From an uncultured Desulfobulbaceae bacterium (GTDB taxonomy: Bacteria > Desulfobacterota > Desulfobulbia > Desulfobulbales > BM004), in NCBI GenBank assembly GCA_947259115.1, contig CAMYKS010000006.1, positions 163,816 through 227,815 of the forward strand: a stretch of DNA of 64,000 bases, in the 5' to 3' direction. Below are positions 1 to 9,643 of the stretch, piece by piece; within the stretch, counting starts at the first letter, position 1; the number at the start of each line of letters is the position of its first letter. Below the pieces are notes generated by a model. The model was not told the DNA's origin, made no database searches, and saw only the letters and a list, made by a program, of their open reading frames with translations. The position numbers and the translations under genes were made by a program.

Positions 1-1166
1 AGGCCTTACCGTTGACCCTGTATATTGGAGGACCGCCTGCGCTTATGCTGGCGGCCATCTCACCTTTGCCGGAAAATATGCCGGAGCTGATTATGGCCTC
101 GCTGCTCTTGGGGAAAAAGTTGGAGATGGTGAAGAACTTCCATGGAGGACATCCCCTGGTAGCACATGCCGAGTTTGCTTTCACAGGAATTGTTCCTCCC
201 CATGTCAGGAAACCGGAAGGGCCATTCGGTGACCACTACGGGTATAATTCCCTGCAGCATGATTATCCTGTCTTTCAGGTGCAGCATATGTATCACCGCA
301 GGAATGCCGTTTACCCTGCCACAGTTGTCGGGCGCCCGAAGCAGGAGGATTTTTTCATAGGTGATTTTCTGCAGGAATTGTTTGAGCCCCTGTTCCCTCT
401 TGTTATGAACGGTGTACGCCGACTGAAAACCTTCGGGGAAGCAGGATTTCATTGCCTGGCTGCTGCCAGGGTCATGGACCGCTATCCCAGGGAGGCCTTT
501 GGAGCTGGTTTGCGTATTTTAGGAGAAGGTCAGCTGTCCCTGACCAAGTTTCTTATCCTCACGGACGGGGAGGTGGAGGTGGAGGATTTTTCTAAATTGT
601 GGCCCCATGTTCTTGCCAGAGTTGACTGGGGAAAAGATCTTTTTATTTTTGCCAATGTTTCCCAGGATACCCTGGATTATACAGGCCCTTCGGTGAACAA
701 GGGCTCCAAGGCAATGCTCCTGGGGCTCGGCAGAGAGCCCATTCGTGACCTGCCGCATACATTCAGCGGTTCGCTTCCGGATACCCTCAGCCGCCCCAAG
801 GTTTTTCTGCCCGGCACCCTGGTCGTCCAGGGCCAGGACTATAAGGCAGAGCAGGACCTGGCAGCTAAAATTGCGCAGTGGCCGGGGCTTGCTGACTGGC
901 CTGTTGTCATCCTCGTTGATGATTCCCATGCTGCAACATTGAATATGCAGGAATTTCTCTGGACATTTTTTACCCGCTTTGAGCCGGCCGCCGATATCCA
1001 TGGAGCGGAACAAGCTGTTGTGCGGTATCACGTAGGACTCAAGCCGCCCATTGTCTTTGATTGCCGCATGAAGCCCTGGTACACTGAGATTTTGGAAGTT
1101 GATGCGGAAACCAGGCAAAAGGTTGATGGCAGGATCCATGAGATACTGCCGCCAGAGTGGCGCTAA
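1..1166 (+). CDS. UbiD-family decarboxylase, 3' part (5' end outside window)
   Basis: About 387 residues of a UbiD-type (prenylated-FMN dependent) carboxy-lyase. The frame is open to the left edge, and the family is usually about 450-600 residues, so the N-terminus is missing; a TTG at 12 is unlikely to be the true start. Typical UbiD stretches are readable, such as GGPPALMLAA near the edge, the EGPFGDHYGYN segment and VVGRPKQED. Known roles of close relatives are the decarboxylation steps of ubiquinone or menaquinone synthesis; in an anaerobe a menaquinone (futalosine route) enzyme is a reasonable guess but the substrate cannot be read here. It is followed 32 bases later by a pseudouridine synthase on the same strand. 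Confidence 0.85.
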   Translation, partial: ALPLTLYIGGPPALMLAAISPLPENMPELIMASLLLGKKLEMVKNFHGGHPLVAHAEFAFTGIVPPHVRKPEGPFGDHYGYNSLQHDYPVFQVQHMYHRRNAVYPATVVGRPKQEDFFIGDFLQELFEPLFPLVMNGVRRLKTFGEAGFHCLAAARVMDRYPREAFGAGLRILGEGQLSLTKFLILTDGEVEVEDFSKLWPHVLARVDWGKDLFIFANVSQDTLDYTGPSVNKGSKAMLLGLGREPIRDLPHTFSGSLPDTLSRPKVFLPGTLVVQGQDYKAEQDLAAKIAQWPGLADWPVVILVDDSHAATLNMQEFLWTFFTRFEPAADIHGAEQAVVRYHVGLKPPIVFDCRMKPWYTEILEVDAETRQKVDGRIHEILPPEWR

Positions 1167-1198
1167 GAAAGCTCAAGTAAAGGCTGTAGAATTTTTTT

Positions 1199-1912
1199 AT
1201 GCAAGAACGATTACAAAAGGTTCTGGCCAGGGCAGGTATTGCCTCCCGGCGTAAAGCGGAAGAACTGATCAGAGAGGGGAGAGTCAAGGTCGACGGCAAG
1301 GTTGTCACTGAAATGGGAACCCGGGTCGACCCTGAAAACCAGGCCATTGAATGTAACGGGATGCATGTTTCAGCGCAGGAAAAAAAAGTATATATCCTGC
1401 TGCATAAGCCGTCCGGTTTTCTTTCCACAGTCCATGACCCCCAGGGGCGGCCCATTGTAACCGATCTTCTGAAAAACATAAAAGAGCGCGTCTATCCTGT
1501 GGGCAGGCTCGACCTGGACACGGAAGGGGCTCTGCTGCTCACCAATGACGGTGAGTTGGCTCAGAAAATTCTACATCCCAGCCATGAGGTGAATAAGACC
1601 TACGTGGCAAAGGTAAAGGGCTGGCCCGGAAAAAATAAACTAGGTGCACTTGCCGGGGGCATTATTCTTGAGGGCAGGAAAACCTGGCCGGCCGATATCG
1701 AGCTGCTGCATTCAGAACCACAGACGACGACAATTAAAATTGTTATCCATGAAGGCAGGAAAAGACAGGTTCGCAAGATGTTTGAAGCAATCGGCCATCC
1801 AGTCCTGCAACTGCAGCGGACAGCCTACGGACAGCTGCAGCTGAAAGGACTTGCATCCGGGAAATACAGGTTTTTGGACCCCGGTGATATCCAAATGATA
1901 TTCAGGAAGTAA
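1199..1912 (+). CDS. rluB: 23S rRNA pseudouridine synthase, RluB/RsuA family
   Basis: A 237-residue protein with an N-terminal S4 RNA-binding domain (roughly residues 1-60, starting QERLQKVLARAGIASRRKAEE) followed by an RsuA/RluB catalytic domain. The catalytic aspartate sits in the motif GRLDLDTEGALLLTNDG, and the HEGRKRQVRKMF segment is the family's C-terminal signature. Members isomerise one uridine in 23S rRNA (RluB, RluE, RluF) or 16S rRNA (RsuA). RluB is the best fit because of the S4 domain and overall pattern, but RsuA specificity cannot be excluded. The gene follows the UbiD-type gene closely and may be cotranscribed with it. Confidence 0.85.
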   Translation: MQERLQKVLARAGIASRRKAEELIREGRVKVDGKVVTEMGTRVDPENQAIECNGMHVSAQEKKVYILLHKPSGFLSTVHDPQGRPIVTDLLKNIKERVYPVGRLDLDTEGALLLTNDGELAQKILHPSHEVNKTYVAKVKGWPGKNKLGALAGGIILEGRKTWPADIELLHSEPQTTTIKIVIHEGRKRQVRKMFEAIGHPVLQLQRTAYGQLQLKGLASGKYRFLDPGDIQMIFRK

Positions 1913-2281
1913 AATGGCCGGCCTCTTAGATAAGGCCCTTTCAGGTCATAAACTTCTACTTCGAAAAGTATGATGCGGACAGTATTACTCCCGTATTATA
2001 AAAATATCTTCAAACCCTGTTGTTGGCTGTGCGACTTTTTTCGGCCGTTGCAACGTTGTCGGTCTCGCACAAAGCACGAGACGGACAGGTATTGCGTTCG
2101 TACAGCATTGAAAGGATCGGGCCCTGCTGCTGTCGGTGATACTTTTTAGGTCTGTTGCAAAATTCCTCTTTACAAGACGTTAACTAGTTGATATAAATAT
2201 ACCTTTGTTTCTGTAATTGTCAGGGTGGGCTGGTTCGGCTCCAGGTATCAGGCCAACGTAAACTGTTTATGGGAGAAAAAA
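1913..2281. other. Intergenic stretch before the HU/IHF gene, no gene seen
   Basis: About 370 bases without a convincing reading frame. A small inverted repeat (GTCTCG at 2062-2067, CGAGAC at 2077-2082) has no T-run and does not look like a terminator. The region presumably carries the promoter of the HU/IHF-like gene, but I do not see a clear -35/-10 pair. Confidence 0.4.
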
Positions 2282-2560
2282 ATGAACAAATCAGAACTGA
2301 TTGATGCGTTGTCCCAGGAGATTAATGTACCTCTGCGGGAGGCTGATTCCATCACCAATACCATACTGGATTCCATGACAGGTGCCCTTGCAGCCGGTGA
2401 CAGTATTGAAATTCGTGGCTTTGGCTCCTTTGTGGTAAAGGAATATGGTTCCTATCATGGTCGTAACCCCAAGACCGGCCAGAAGATAAAGGTGCCGCCC
2501 AAAAAACTGCCATTTTTCAAAGTAGGAAAAGAGTTGCGTGAGAAAGTTAACCGTAAATAG
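2282..2560 (+). CDS. HU/IHF-family DNA-binding protein
   Basis: A 92-residue nucleoid protein. I chose the ATG at 2282 because a GGGAG ribosome site precedes it and the product then begins MNKSELIDAL, the normal start of HU/IHF proteins; the longer frame from 2225 adds 19 unrelated residues. The DNA-bending arm signature is clear: IEIRGFGSFVVKEYGSYHGRNP followed by TGQKIKVPPKKLPFFKVGKELRE. The GFGSF and RNPKTG pattern resembles IHF beta (HimD) as much as HU. IHF is the usual helper of sigma-54 promoters such as those of the nif genes further along, but nothing here links this copy to them directly. Confidence 0.9.
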   Translation: MNKSELIDALSQEINVPLREADSITNTILDSMTGALAAGDSIEIRGFGSFVVKEYGSYHGRNPKTGQKIKVPPKKLPFFKVGKELREKVNRK

Positions 2561-2574
2561 AGCAGTTGCCCCTT

Positions 2575-3915
2575 CTATTCTTTGATCTCACCAACAAGAT
2601 CATAGGTGTGAGACTCGGTGATCATTACATCTACAAGATCACCGGGATTTGCAGTTCCCTGAGTAATATAAACACATCCGTCGATTTCAGGCGCCTGGTA
2701 CCTGGTCCTGCCTTCCAGCAGCAGATCAGATTCTTTGCTTAAACCTTCCACCAGGACCTGTTCCACTCCGCCAACATGTTTTTCCAGTGCTGTAAAGGAA
2801 ATCTCCGCCTGCAGTTCCATTATCTTCCGTAAGCGTTCTTCCTTTGCCTCTTCAGCAATCTGGCCCTTGAGGGAGGCTGCCTTGCACCCCTCTTCATTGG
2901 CATAGGCAAATACTCCCAGGTGTTCAAACTTGTGTTTCTGCAGAAAGTCGGTCATTTCTGCAATATCAGTTTCCGTTTCTCCGGGGAAACCCACCATCAT
3001 CGTGGTACGCAGGGCAACATTCGGAATTGTGGAGCGAATGGTCCCCATGAGTTGTATTATTTGATTTTTGCTATAAGGCCTGTTCATCAGTTTTAATATG
3101 CGGTCACTCACATGTTGGAAAGGTATATCCAGGTATGGAACAATCCGTGGGTTGTCAGCCATCAGGCGCAGGAGTTCCCTCTGGACACGGGCGGGGTGCA
3201 GATATAAAAGCCGTATCCAGGGAATTGTAGTTTCAGCTAGAAGCTTCTGCAGCAGTCCCGGGAGATTTGTTTGTTTGCCCAGGTCGAGCCCATAGGCAAG
3301 AAGATCCTGGGCTACGAGGGTAAGTTCTTTTACGCCCTCTGCCTCCAGCCTCTTAGCCTCGATCAAGAGATCGTCCTTTGGACGGCTGCGCAGCTTTCCA
3401 CGGATGGAAGGAATGAGACAATAGGAACAGCGGTTGATGCAGCCCTCTGTTATTTTCATATAGGCACGGTGCGCAGGGGTGGAAACCTTGCGCGGCATGG
3501 AACTGTTCATCAAAAAAGGAGACTGCTCCAGGGAATGGGCTGATAAAGCAGGTGGGGGGGGGCCGTTGAGCCGGTCAACGATGCTATGGAAACCGTTTGT
3601 TCCTATGAAAAGATCAACCTCGGGAAGCTCCTTTTCAAGTTCAATGCCGTATCGCTGCACCAAGCAGCCTGTGACCACCAGTTTTTTGGCCGGATCTTTA
3701 TGTTTGTAAATGGCAAGCTCTAAAATTGCATCAATGGCTTCCTTGGCAGCTGAACCGATAAAGCCACAGGTGTTTACCAACAGCAGGTCAGCTTCTTCGG
3801 GCCCTTCAGTCACGCTGTAACCATCTTTTTCAAGCAGGCCCAGCATTACTTCGGAGTCCACCAGGTTTTTTGAGCATCCGAGGCTGACCATGTAAAGTTT
3901 TTTGTTTGGTGCCAT
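2575..3915 (-). CDS. rimO: Ribosomal protein S12 methylthiotransferase RimO
   Basis: A 446-residue radical-SAM methylthiotransferase that adds a methylthio group to an aspartate of ribosomal protein S12. The N-terminal UPF0004 domain carries the auxiliary-cluster cysteines in LGCSKNLVDSE, NTCGFI and TGCLVQRY. The radical-SAM motif is EGCINRCSYC followed by LIPSIRGKLRSR, which is typical of RimO rather than MiaB. The C-terminus has a TRAM-like domain (about residues 375-440, ending with YDLVGEI). Length is normal. It converges with the HU/IHF-like gene, with only 14 bases between the two stops. Confidence 0.95.
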   Translation of the reverse strand: MAPNKKLYMVSLGCSKNLVDSEVMLGLLEKDGYSVTEGPEEADLLLVNTCGFIGSAAKEAIDAILELAIYKHKDPAKKLVVTGCLVQRYGIELEKELPEVDLFIGTNGFHSIVDRLNGPPPPALSAHSLEQSPFLMNSSMPRKVSTPAHRAYMKITEGCINRCSYCLIPSIRGKLRSRPKDDLLIEAKRLEAEGVKELTLVAQDLLAYGLDLGKQTNLPGLLQKLLAETTIPWIRLLYLHPARVQRELLRLMADNPRIVPYLDIPFQHVSDRILKLMNRPYSKNQIIQLMGTIRSTIPNVALRTTMMVGFPGETETDIAEMTDFLQKHKFEHLGVFAYANEEGCKAASLKGQIAEEAKEERLRKIMELQAEISFTALEKHVGGVEQVLVEGLSKESDLLLEGRTRYQAPEIDGCVYITQGTANPGDLVDVMITESHTYDLVGEIKE

Positions 3916-3972
3916 GAATTGTCCACAATTGATTTTTCAAAAAATATTATTAAAATATATATATAATAACTT

Positions 3973-4713
3973 TTAGCGGGACAGCTCTGAACAGAAATCT
4001 GCCAGAAAATGAAGAATTTCACTGCTCTTTTTCTTAAAACATTTTGTGCGGAAACCGGGCTTCCATGTTCCGGACCAGAGTTCGTCTGATACCAGAAAAA
4101 CCGCGGTCAATTCAACCTTCCTGAAAGCTGCAGCCGTCACAAGGGCTGCGTATTCCATATCCACACCTAAAACACCCTGTTCCCCCAGGGTGTTTATCTG
4201 CGAAATACTTTCGCGGTAGGGCGCATCGGTTGTCCAGACCGGCCCGGACTGAACCCTTAGCCCCTGTGCCGTCAATCCTGCAGCAAGCAATACGCGTGTA
4301 GGGGCATGGGATTCGGGCCGTGAGTTGACTGGATAATGGACTGAGGTGCCTTCAGCGCTCACAGCCCAGGTTGGCAGCAGGACATCCCCGATGCGCAGTG
4401 TATCACTTAAGGAGCCGCACCACCCAAATACAATAGCCCGGCGCACACCAAGGGCCACAAGTTTTTCCAGGGTTAAAACGGCCATCGGCGCCCCAACAGC
4501 AGGACCGGCAATAAAGAAAGATCCTCCAGGCTCCACAGGAGGAATGACTGCCAGTCTGCTATTATAAAGAAAGTGCTGCTGCCCGTCCTTTGATGCAGCC
4601 AAATGCTGTCCGGCTTTGGCTTCAGCAGGGTTGATCAGGAGCATTCCTGCTGCAGGGAGATCAGGCTCTCCTTTTTGTCTGCGCGGGTTGATAAGTATAT
4701 CAGCATCGTTCAT
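3973..4713 (-). CDS. Nucleoside phosphorylase family protein (PNP/UDP type 1)
   Basis: A 246-residue protein of the purine/uridine phosphorylase superfamily. The pattern PAVGAPMAVLTLEKLVALGVRRAIVFGWCGSLSD matches the phosphate and nucleoside binding core, and DMEYAALVTAAAFR is the family's ribose-contacting region with the usual Met-Glu. The substrate (purine nucleoside, uridine or futalosine-like) cannot be decided. It lies between rimO and the ATP synthase genes on the same strand but is separated from atpE by a strong terminator, so it is a separate unit. Confidence 0.8.
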   Translation of the reverse strand: MNDADILINPRRQKGEPDLPAAGMLLINPAEAKAGQHLAASKDGQQHFLYNSRLAVIPPVEPGGSFFIAGPAVGAPMAVLTLEKLVALGVRRAIVFGWCGSLSDTLRIGDVLLPTWAVSAEGTSVHYPVNSRPESHAPTRVLLAAGLTAQGLRVQSGPVWTTDAPYRESISQINTLGEQGVLGVDMEYAALVTAAAFRKVELTAVFLVSDELWSGTWKPGFRTKCFKKKSSEILHFLADFCSELSR

Positions 4714-4789
4714 GGCAGTATCATACTATGAAAGATACGTATGGGCTATTATCAGGGTGTAAAATATTTAATTTTGCAGGGATAAAGCA

Positions 4790-4828
4790 AAAAAAAAAAG
4801 CTGCAGGGGGAATCCCTGCAGCTTTTTT
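4790..4828 (-). terminator. Rho-independent terminator of the F0 ATP synthase operon
   Basis: Perfect 10-bp stem AGCTGCAGGG (4799-4808) / CCCTGCAGCT (4814-4823) with a 5-base loop. It is flanked by an A-run on the left and a T-run on the right, so it can work on both strands. On the minus strand it lies about 40 bases after the atpE stop. Confidence 0.92.
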
Positions 4829-4866
4829 AAATACCATGCAACTGGTTTTCTGATGTAACGCAGTAA

Positions 4867-5274
<408 letters not shown>

Positions 5275-5310
5275 TTAAAACCTACTGTTTAATAACAATA
5301 GGACCACATC

Positions 5311-6033
5311 TTAATGGGCGTGCTCCATGGATCCGGAGAAATAGAGAATGGAGAGCAGCACGAACACCAGTGCCTGTACAATGGAAACGAATACGCCGAG
5401 AAAAAGGATCGGCAGCGGGGCAAAAAAAGCACCGGCAAGGAGAAAGAGGATGCCAAGCAGGGTTTCCTTAGCCATGATGTTGCCGAAAAGCCGAATGGAC
5501 AGCGACAGGATCCTGGCCAGGTGGCTTATGACCTCAATGGGAAACATCAGGGGAATGAGCCACGGGATAGGTCCCATGAAGTGCTTAATGTATTTTGCGC
5601 CATGAAACTTGAGGCCGAGAATATGGGTGGTTGTAAAAACTATCAGGGTACACCCAAGGGTAATATTGATATTGGAGGTAGGTGACATGAACCCCGGCAT
5701 GAGGCCGATGAGGTTGGCGGTAAGGATATAAAAGGCAAAGGTTGCCAGCATGGGGAACATCAGCTTGGCACCCTCCTCTCCCATATTTTCAGCCATGAAG
5801 CCTTCCAGGCCGTCAATAATCAACTCCCAGAAATTCTGGCCCTTGCCCGGTATCATCTCCATCTTGCCCAGGGTTAGCTTTGGCACGATGATGAGAAATG
5901 CCATGACTAGCCAGGTATAGGTAAGATGCGGTGAAACGAGTTTTGCCAGAAGAGTGTCTCCAACTGGTCCATGGGGAACAGGCAAGCCAAGTTTTTCAAG
6001 GATGAATGAGATAAATAGTATTGGATGTTCCAT
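5311..6033 (-). CDS. atpB: ATP synthase F0 subunit a
   Basis: A 240-residue membrane stator subunit that forms the two half-channels beside the c-ring. The essential arginine is in LSLSIRLFGNIMAKE, and the C-terminal helices (GVFVSIVQALVFVLLSILYF) match the family. Five or six hydrophobic segments are readable. It sits 7 bases downstream of atpI and about 105 bases upstream of atpE. No b, delta or F1 subunit genes are present in the window, so they must lie elsewhere. Confidence 0.95.
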   Translation of the reverse strand: MEHPILFISFILEKLGLPVPHGPVGDTLLAKLVSPHLTYTWLVMAFLIIVPKLTLGKMEMIPGKGQNFWELIIDGLEGFMAENMGEEGAKLMFPMLATFAFYILTANLIGLMPGFMSPTSNINITLGCTLIVFTTTHILGLKFHGAKYIKHFMGPIPWLIPLMFPIEVISHLARILSLSIRLFGNIMAKETLLGILFLLAGAFFAPLPILFLGVFVSIVQALVFVLLSILYFSGSMEHAH

Positions 6034-6039
6034 AGTTTT

Positions 6040-6438
6040 CTACGATGCCTCCTTCGCAGTCAGGGCAACTTTTCTGGTAGCTCCCGCCACCATGATTCCA
6101 ATGCTGATAACCACTGTTGAGAGTCCCACCAGCAAACCAACAAGATGAATGGATCTATGCCTCACCAGGAAGAACAGAATAAGCGCCAGGACTGCCAACC
6201 TGATGTAATACTTAATTAAAAAACGGCCTTTTGCTGCCGTTAAGGGTCCTGCCAAGACCCGCGTAATATCCTTTTTCAGCAAAATAAAACTGATATTGGC
6301 GATAAGGCCGCCGATGAATAACCCTTTGGCAAAATAGGGCGACAGGAAAAGTCCGCCCGCCGCTGTCATGCCAAGCAGCAGCACCCAGTTCATGCGCCCC
6401 ATCTTATCCAGGGGAAAAAATTCATCAGCGTGGGACAA
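6040..6438 (-). CDS. atpI: ATP synthase subunit I (AtpI-like)
   Basis: A 132-residue protein with four hydrophobic helices (MNWVLLLGMTAAGGLFL, GLFIGGLIANISFILL, LAVLALILFFLVR, VGLSTVVISIGIMVAGA). Its position between atpZ and atpB fits the AtpI/UncI family, which helps assemble the c-ring. The assignment rests on context and topology more than on conserved residues. Confidence 0.75.
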   Translation of the reverse strand: MSHADEFFPLDKMGRMNWVLLLGMTAAGGLFLSPYFAKGLFIGGLIANISFILLKKDITRVLAGPLTAAKGRFLIKYYIRLAVLALILFFLVRHRSIHLVGLLVGLSTVVISIGIMVAGATRKVALTAKEAS

Positions 6439-6451
6439 AAGCCTAATCCTC

Positions 6452-6676
6452 TTATAAATCCTTGCGTTTTGTCAGCCTGTAAAGGTTCCTGAAACCTGCC
6501 GCTATACCAAATCCTAAAAAAATCAGGGTCAGCCAGGGAGCTGTTTTTCCCTTGAAGACCATGTGGTCCAGTAAATACCCGATTCCCACTCCAACAAATA
6601 TTGCAGAAGCCAAGCTCAAACCAACGGTGGAAAAATCACCCAACAGCTTCATCAGTTCTTTGCGGCTTTCGGACAT
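6452..6676 (-). CDS. atpZ: AtpZ/F0-associated small membrane protein
   Basis: A 74-residue protein with two transmembrane helices (SLASAIFVGVGIGYLLDHM and APWLTLIFLGFGIAAGFRNLYRL), which is the pattern of the AtpZ/AtpQ 'gene 1' family at the head of ATP synthase operons. I chose the ATG at 6676 (MSESRKELMK) because a GGGAGAA site precedes it; the longer frame from 6745 lacks one. Relatives have been linked to assembly or to magnesium/calcium transport with AtpI. Function here is by family and position only. Confidence 0.75.
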   Translation of the reverse strand: MSESRKELMKLLGDFSTVGLSLASAIFVGVGIGYLLDHMVFKGKTAPWLTLIFLGFGIAAGFRNLYRLTKRKDL

Positions 6677-6772
6677 TTTTTTCTCCCGAAAAAAAGCAAA
6701 ATATCGGTTGGCCATGAAATGAAAAATCGTTCCATTTCGTATCATGGGGTAGGCTCAAAGTCAACGACTTTT

Positions 6773-8068
6773 TTACTGTTTTTTGATTTTTTTGAATGAC
6801 GATTCAGTCATTTCAAGGGCTTTTGCAATATCTTCAGGGGTATGCGCATCTGAAATAAAAGCCGCTTCAAATTGCGATGGTGCGAGCCAGATGCCGGACA
6901 TCAGCATGGCCCGGAAAAATTGCCCGTACCTTTCAGTATCCGACCCCATGGCCGATTTGAAATCAACCACCGGCCCCTTGTTGAAGAAGGTGGTCATCAT
7001 TGATCCAACCCTGTTCAGGGTGGTTTCACCGGGAAGGTACTTGTCGGCCAGTTTCTGCAGCTCACCTGCATATGATTCAGCTTTTAATTCCAACCGGTCA
7101 TAGAAGCCAGGTTCGCTCAAAACCTCCAGGGTTGCAACTCCCGCCGCCATTGCCAGGGGATTGCCGGACAGGGTTCCGGCCTGGTAGACGGGCCCATCCG
7201 GTGCTATCTGGGACATGATTTCCTTTTTGCCCCCATAGGCGCCGACCGGCAGGCCGCCGCCGATGATTTTGCCGAGGCAGGTCAAGTCCGGCGCTATGGA
7301 AAACTTGCTTTGGGCTCCACCGAGCGCCAGACGGAAGCCGTTGATAACCTCATCAAAAATAAGGACGATATTATGCTGTGTTGTAAGCTCCCGCAATTTC
7401 TGCAGGAATCCCTGCGCCGGGGGCACTACACCCATGTTGCCCGCAACCGGCTCGATTATGACACAGGCAATTTCCAGGGATTCGTCCGTAAGGGTTTTCT
7501 CCAGCGTTTCAAAATCATTATAGGGAATGGAAATGGTGTTTTTCACAATATCATCGGGCACACCGGGACTGCCTGGTATGCCGAGAGTAATAACGCCTGA
7601 ACCTGCCTGCACGAGGAACGAATCAGCATGGCCGTGGTAACAGCCGTCAAATTTAACCACTACTTTTTTGCCGGTATATCCCCGTGCCAGCCGTATCGCA
7701 CTCATGGTTGCCTCCGTGCCGGAACTTACAAAACGCACTTTATCCATGGCTGGAAATGCATTGATCACCATTTCGGCCAGGTCAATCTCCAAAGGAGTCG
7801 GCGCCCCGAAACTTGTACCGTTTTCAAGCGCCTGCTGGATGGCAGCAACAACTTTTGGATGATTATGGCCCAGGATCATGGGGCCCCAGGAACAGACGAA
7901 ATCGACATACTCGTTGTTATCCACATCAATAATTTTTGAACCCATTGCTTTTTTCACAAAAAGGGGATCGCAGCCCACGGACTTGCAGGCACGAACCGGG
8001 CTGTTGACTCCGCCCGGAATGAATTCCTGGGCCTTTTTGAAAAATGATTTTGAGTTGTCGATATTCAT
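6773..8068 (-). CDS. hemL: Glutamate-1-semialdehyde 2,1-aminomutase
   Basis: A 431-residue PLP enzyme that converts glutamate-1-semialdehyde to 5-aminolevulinate in the C5 route to haem, sirohaem and corrinoids. The start at 8068 (MNIDNSKSFF) has GGAGGAAAAGG upstream. Signatures are PGGVNSPVRA, SSGTEATMSAIRLAR, the IFDEVINGFR motif and the PLP lysine in CLGKIIGGGLPVGAYGG. Length is standard. It is 97 bases upstream of atpZ on the same strand and could be cotranscribed into the F0 genes. Confidence 0.96.
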   Translation of the reverse strand: MNIDNSKSFFKKAQEFIPGGVNSPVRACKSVGCDPLFVKKAMGSKIIDVDNNEYVDFVCSWGPMILGHNHPKVVAAIQQALENGTSFGAPTPLEIDLAEMVINAFPAMDKVRFVSSGTEATMSAIRLARGYTGKKVVVKFDGCYHGHADSFLVQAGSGVITLGIPGSPGVPDDIVKNTISIPYNDFETLEKTLTDESLEIACVIIEPVAGNMGVVPPAQGFLQKLRELTTQHNIVLIFDEVINGFRLALGGAQSKFSIAPDLTCLGKIIGGGLPVGAYGGKKEIMSQIAPDGPVYQAGTLSGNPLAMAAGVATLEVLSEPGFYDRLELKAESYAGELQKLADKYLPGETTLNRVGSMMTTFFNKGPVVDFKSAMGSDTERYGQFFRAMLMSGIWLAPSQFEAAFISDAHTPEDIAKALEMTESSFKKIKKQ

Positions 8069-8250
8069 GGTTCCTTTTCCTCCGCTGGTCATTATTTATA
8101 GTCGTTTTATGTCATTATTATACTATTTGGGCTGCGTGAAATGTCGGACTATAGCATGTAAAAAATTATTCTGTCAAAAGCAAAACTTTTGCTGCAGCAA
8201 TCTAAAGACCCTACTCTGCCAGCGAACCGCATAAATCCAAGAATTTTTCC

Positions 8251-8279
8251 TTGTCATAAGCAAGTACAGTCGTTAATAT
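8251..8279 (+). promoter_or_regulatory. Putative sigma-70 promoter of trxA-trxB-bamD
   Basis: TTGTCA (8251-8256), 17 bases, then TAATAT (8274-8279) is a near-consensus housekeeping promoter. It would start transcription about 65 bases before trxA. Seen by eye only. Confidence 0.6.
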
Positions 8280-8351
8280 GCCATCTTTCAGGCGATAAAT
8301 AATTGGTCAATTTATTCAAATTGTAAAATGTAATATTTAGGAGTAGTGAAC

Positions 8352-8681
8352 ATGGCAGGAGAAAATGTAAAACACCTTACCGATGCAGAATTTGATGAGT
8401 ATGTCCTGAAAGCAGACTTGCCAAGCCTGGTTGATTTCTGGGCTCCCTGGTGCGGTCCCTGCAAAGCCATTGGACCGGTGATTGAGGAGCTTGCCGGAGA
8501 ATATGCCGGTAAAGTGCAAATCACCAAGATGAATGTTGATGATAATCCGACCACCCCGGGGAAATACAGCATCAGGGCCATACCTACCCTGATCCTCTTC
8601 AAAGGGGGAGAGATCGTTGACCAGGTTACCGGAGCAGTGGGTAAGACCCAGCTTGTCGCAATGCTCAACAAAACAGTATAA
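8352..8681 (+). CDS. trxA: Thioredoxin
   Basis: A 109-residue thioredoxin. The active site WCGPC is at residues 33-37 and the cis-proline is in RAIPTLILFKGG. The ATG at 8352 is preceded by TTAGGAG at a good distance; a GTG two codons earlier is possible but less likely. The protein reduces disulfides in the cytoplasm, with electrons from the thioredoxin reductase encoded 32 bases downstream. Confidence 0.96.
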   Translation: MAGENVKHLTDAEFDEYVLKADLPSLVDFWAPWCGPCKAIGPVIEELAGEYAGKVQITKMNVDDNPTTPGKYSIRAIPTLILFKGGEIVDQVTGAVGKTQLVAMLNKTV

Positions 8682-8713
8682 GCTGAATTGCTTCTATCAC
8701 TTGACAGCTTCTA

Positions 8714-9643
8714 ATGGCTAAAACCGATTACCAACTCATTATTCTAGGGGGTGGCCCGGCCGGCCTGACAGCAGGATTGTATGCTGCCAGGGACCGCCTG
8801 AAAGTACTGCTGCTTGAAAAAGGGGTTGTGGGAGGACAGGTCCTGGTCACGGACTGGATTGACAACTATCCGGGTTTCCCGGATGGGTTGACGGGGTCTG
8901 ACCTGATTGATAAAATGGCAGCCCAGGCCAAGCGTTTTGATCTGCAAACCAAAAACGGCAATGTGGTCAAGGTTGAGCTTTCTGAGGCAACAAAAAAGCT
9001 GATCCTGGAAAGCGGCGAAGAGCTGACAAGCCAGACACTGATCATATGCACCGGGGCCCGCCCCAATAAGTTGGGTATTACGGGCGAGGAAGATCTTACC
9101 GGCAAGGGCGTTTCATACTGCGCTACCTGCGACGGTCCCTTCTTCCGGGATCAGGAAATACTTGTTGTCGGCGGAGGCGATACAGCGATTCAGGAGGCTG
9201 ATTTTCTGACAAAATTTGCCAGTAAGGTTACCGTTATCCACAGACGCGAGACCCTGCGGGCCACAAAAGTCCTGCAAGAGAAAGCTTTCGCCAATGAACG
9301 TATAAAGTTCATCTGGAACTCAAACGTAATTGCCATTGAAGGAGAAAAGGAAGTTGAGCGGGTGAGGATCCGGAATAATGATGGCGAGGAGAAAGAAATA
9401 GCTGCCAGCGGTATTTTTATTCTGATCGGTACTATCCCGAATAACGAAATATTGCCGTTGGCGCAGTTGGGTGCAGATGAACAGGGGTTTATTGTCACTG
9501 ATAACGAAATGCGCACCAAGATCCCGGGGGTTATGGCTGCTGGAGACATACGCAGCAAGAATGTACGTCAGGTGATAAATGGCGCCGGCGAGGGTGCAGT
9601 AGCGGCAATAGCTGCTGAACATTACTTGAGCGAGCAGGAATGA
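8714..9643 (+). CDS. trxB: Thioredoxin reductase
   Basis: A 309-residue flavoprotein of the low-molecular-weight type. It has the FAD-binding GGGPAGLTAG near the start, the redox motif CATC in SYCATCDGPFF, a second dinucleotide motif GGGDTAIQEA and the C-terminal FAD contact MAAGDIRSKNVRQV. It reduces thioredoxin with NAD(P)H (or, in some anaerobes, a reduced flavin or ferredoxin; not decidable here). It is cotranscribed with trxA, and its stop overlaps the bamD start as ATGA. Confidence 0.96.
   Translation: MAKTDYQLIILGGGPAGLTAGLYAARDRLKVLLLEKGVVGGQVLVTDWIDNYPGFPDGLTGSDLIDKMAAQAKRFDLQTKNGNVVKVELSEATKKLILESGEELTSQTLIICTGARPNKLGITGEEDLTGKGVSYCATCDGPFFRDQEILVVGGGDTAIQEADFLTKFASKVTVIHRRETLRATKVLQEKAFANERIKFIWNSNVIAIEGEKEVERVRIRNNDGEEKEIAASGIFILIGTIPNNEILPLAQLGADEQGFIVTDNEMRTKIPGVMAAGDIRSKNVRQVINGAGEGAVAAIAAEHYLSEQE

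Noticed and set aside
5314-5685. Plus-strand frames opposite atpB
   Set aside because: Shadows of the real gene: low-complexity charged translations, no ribosome sites, no homology recognised.
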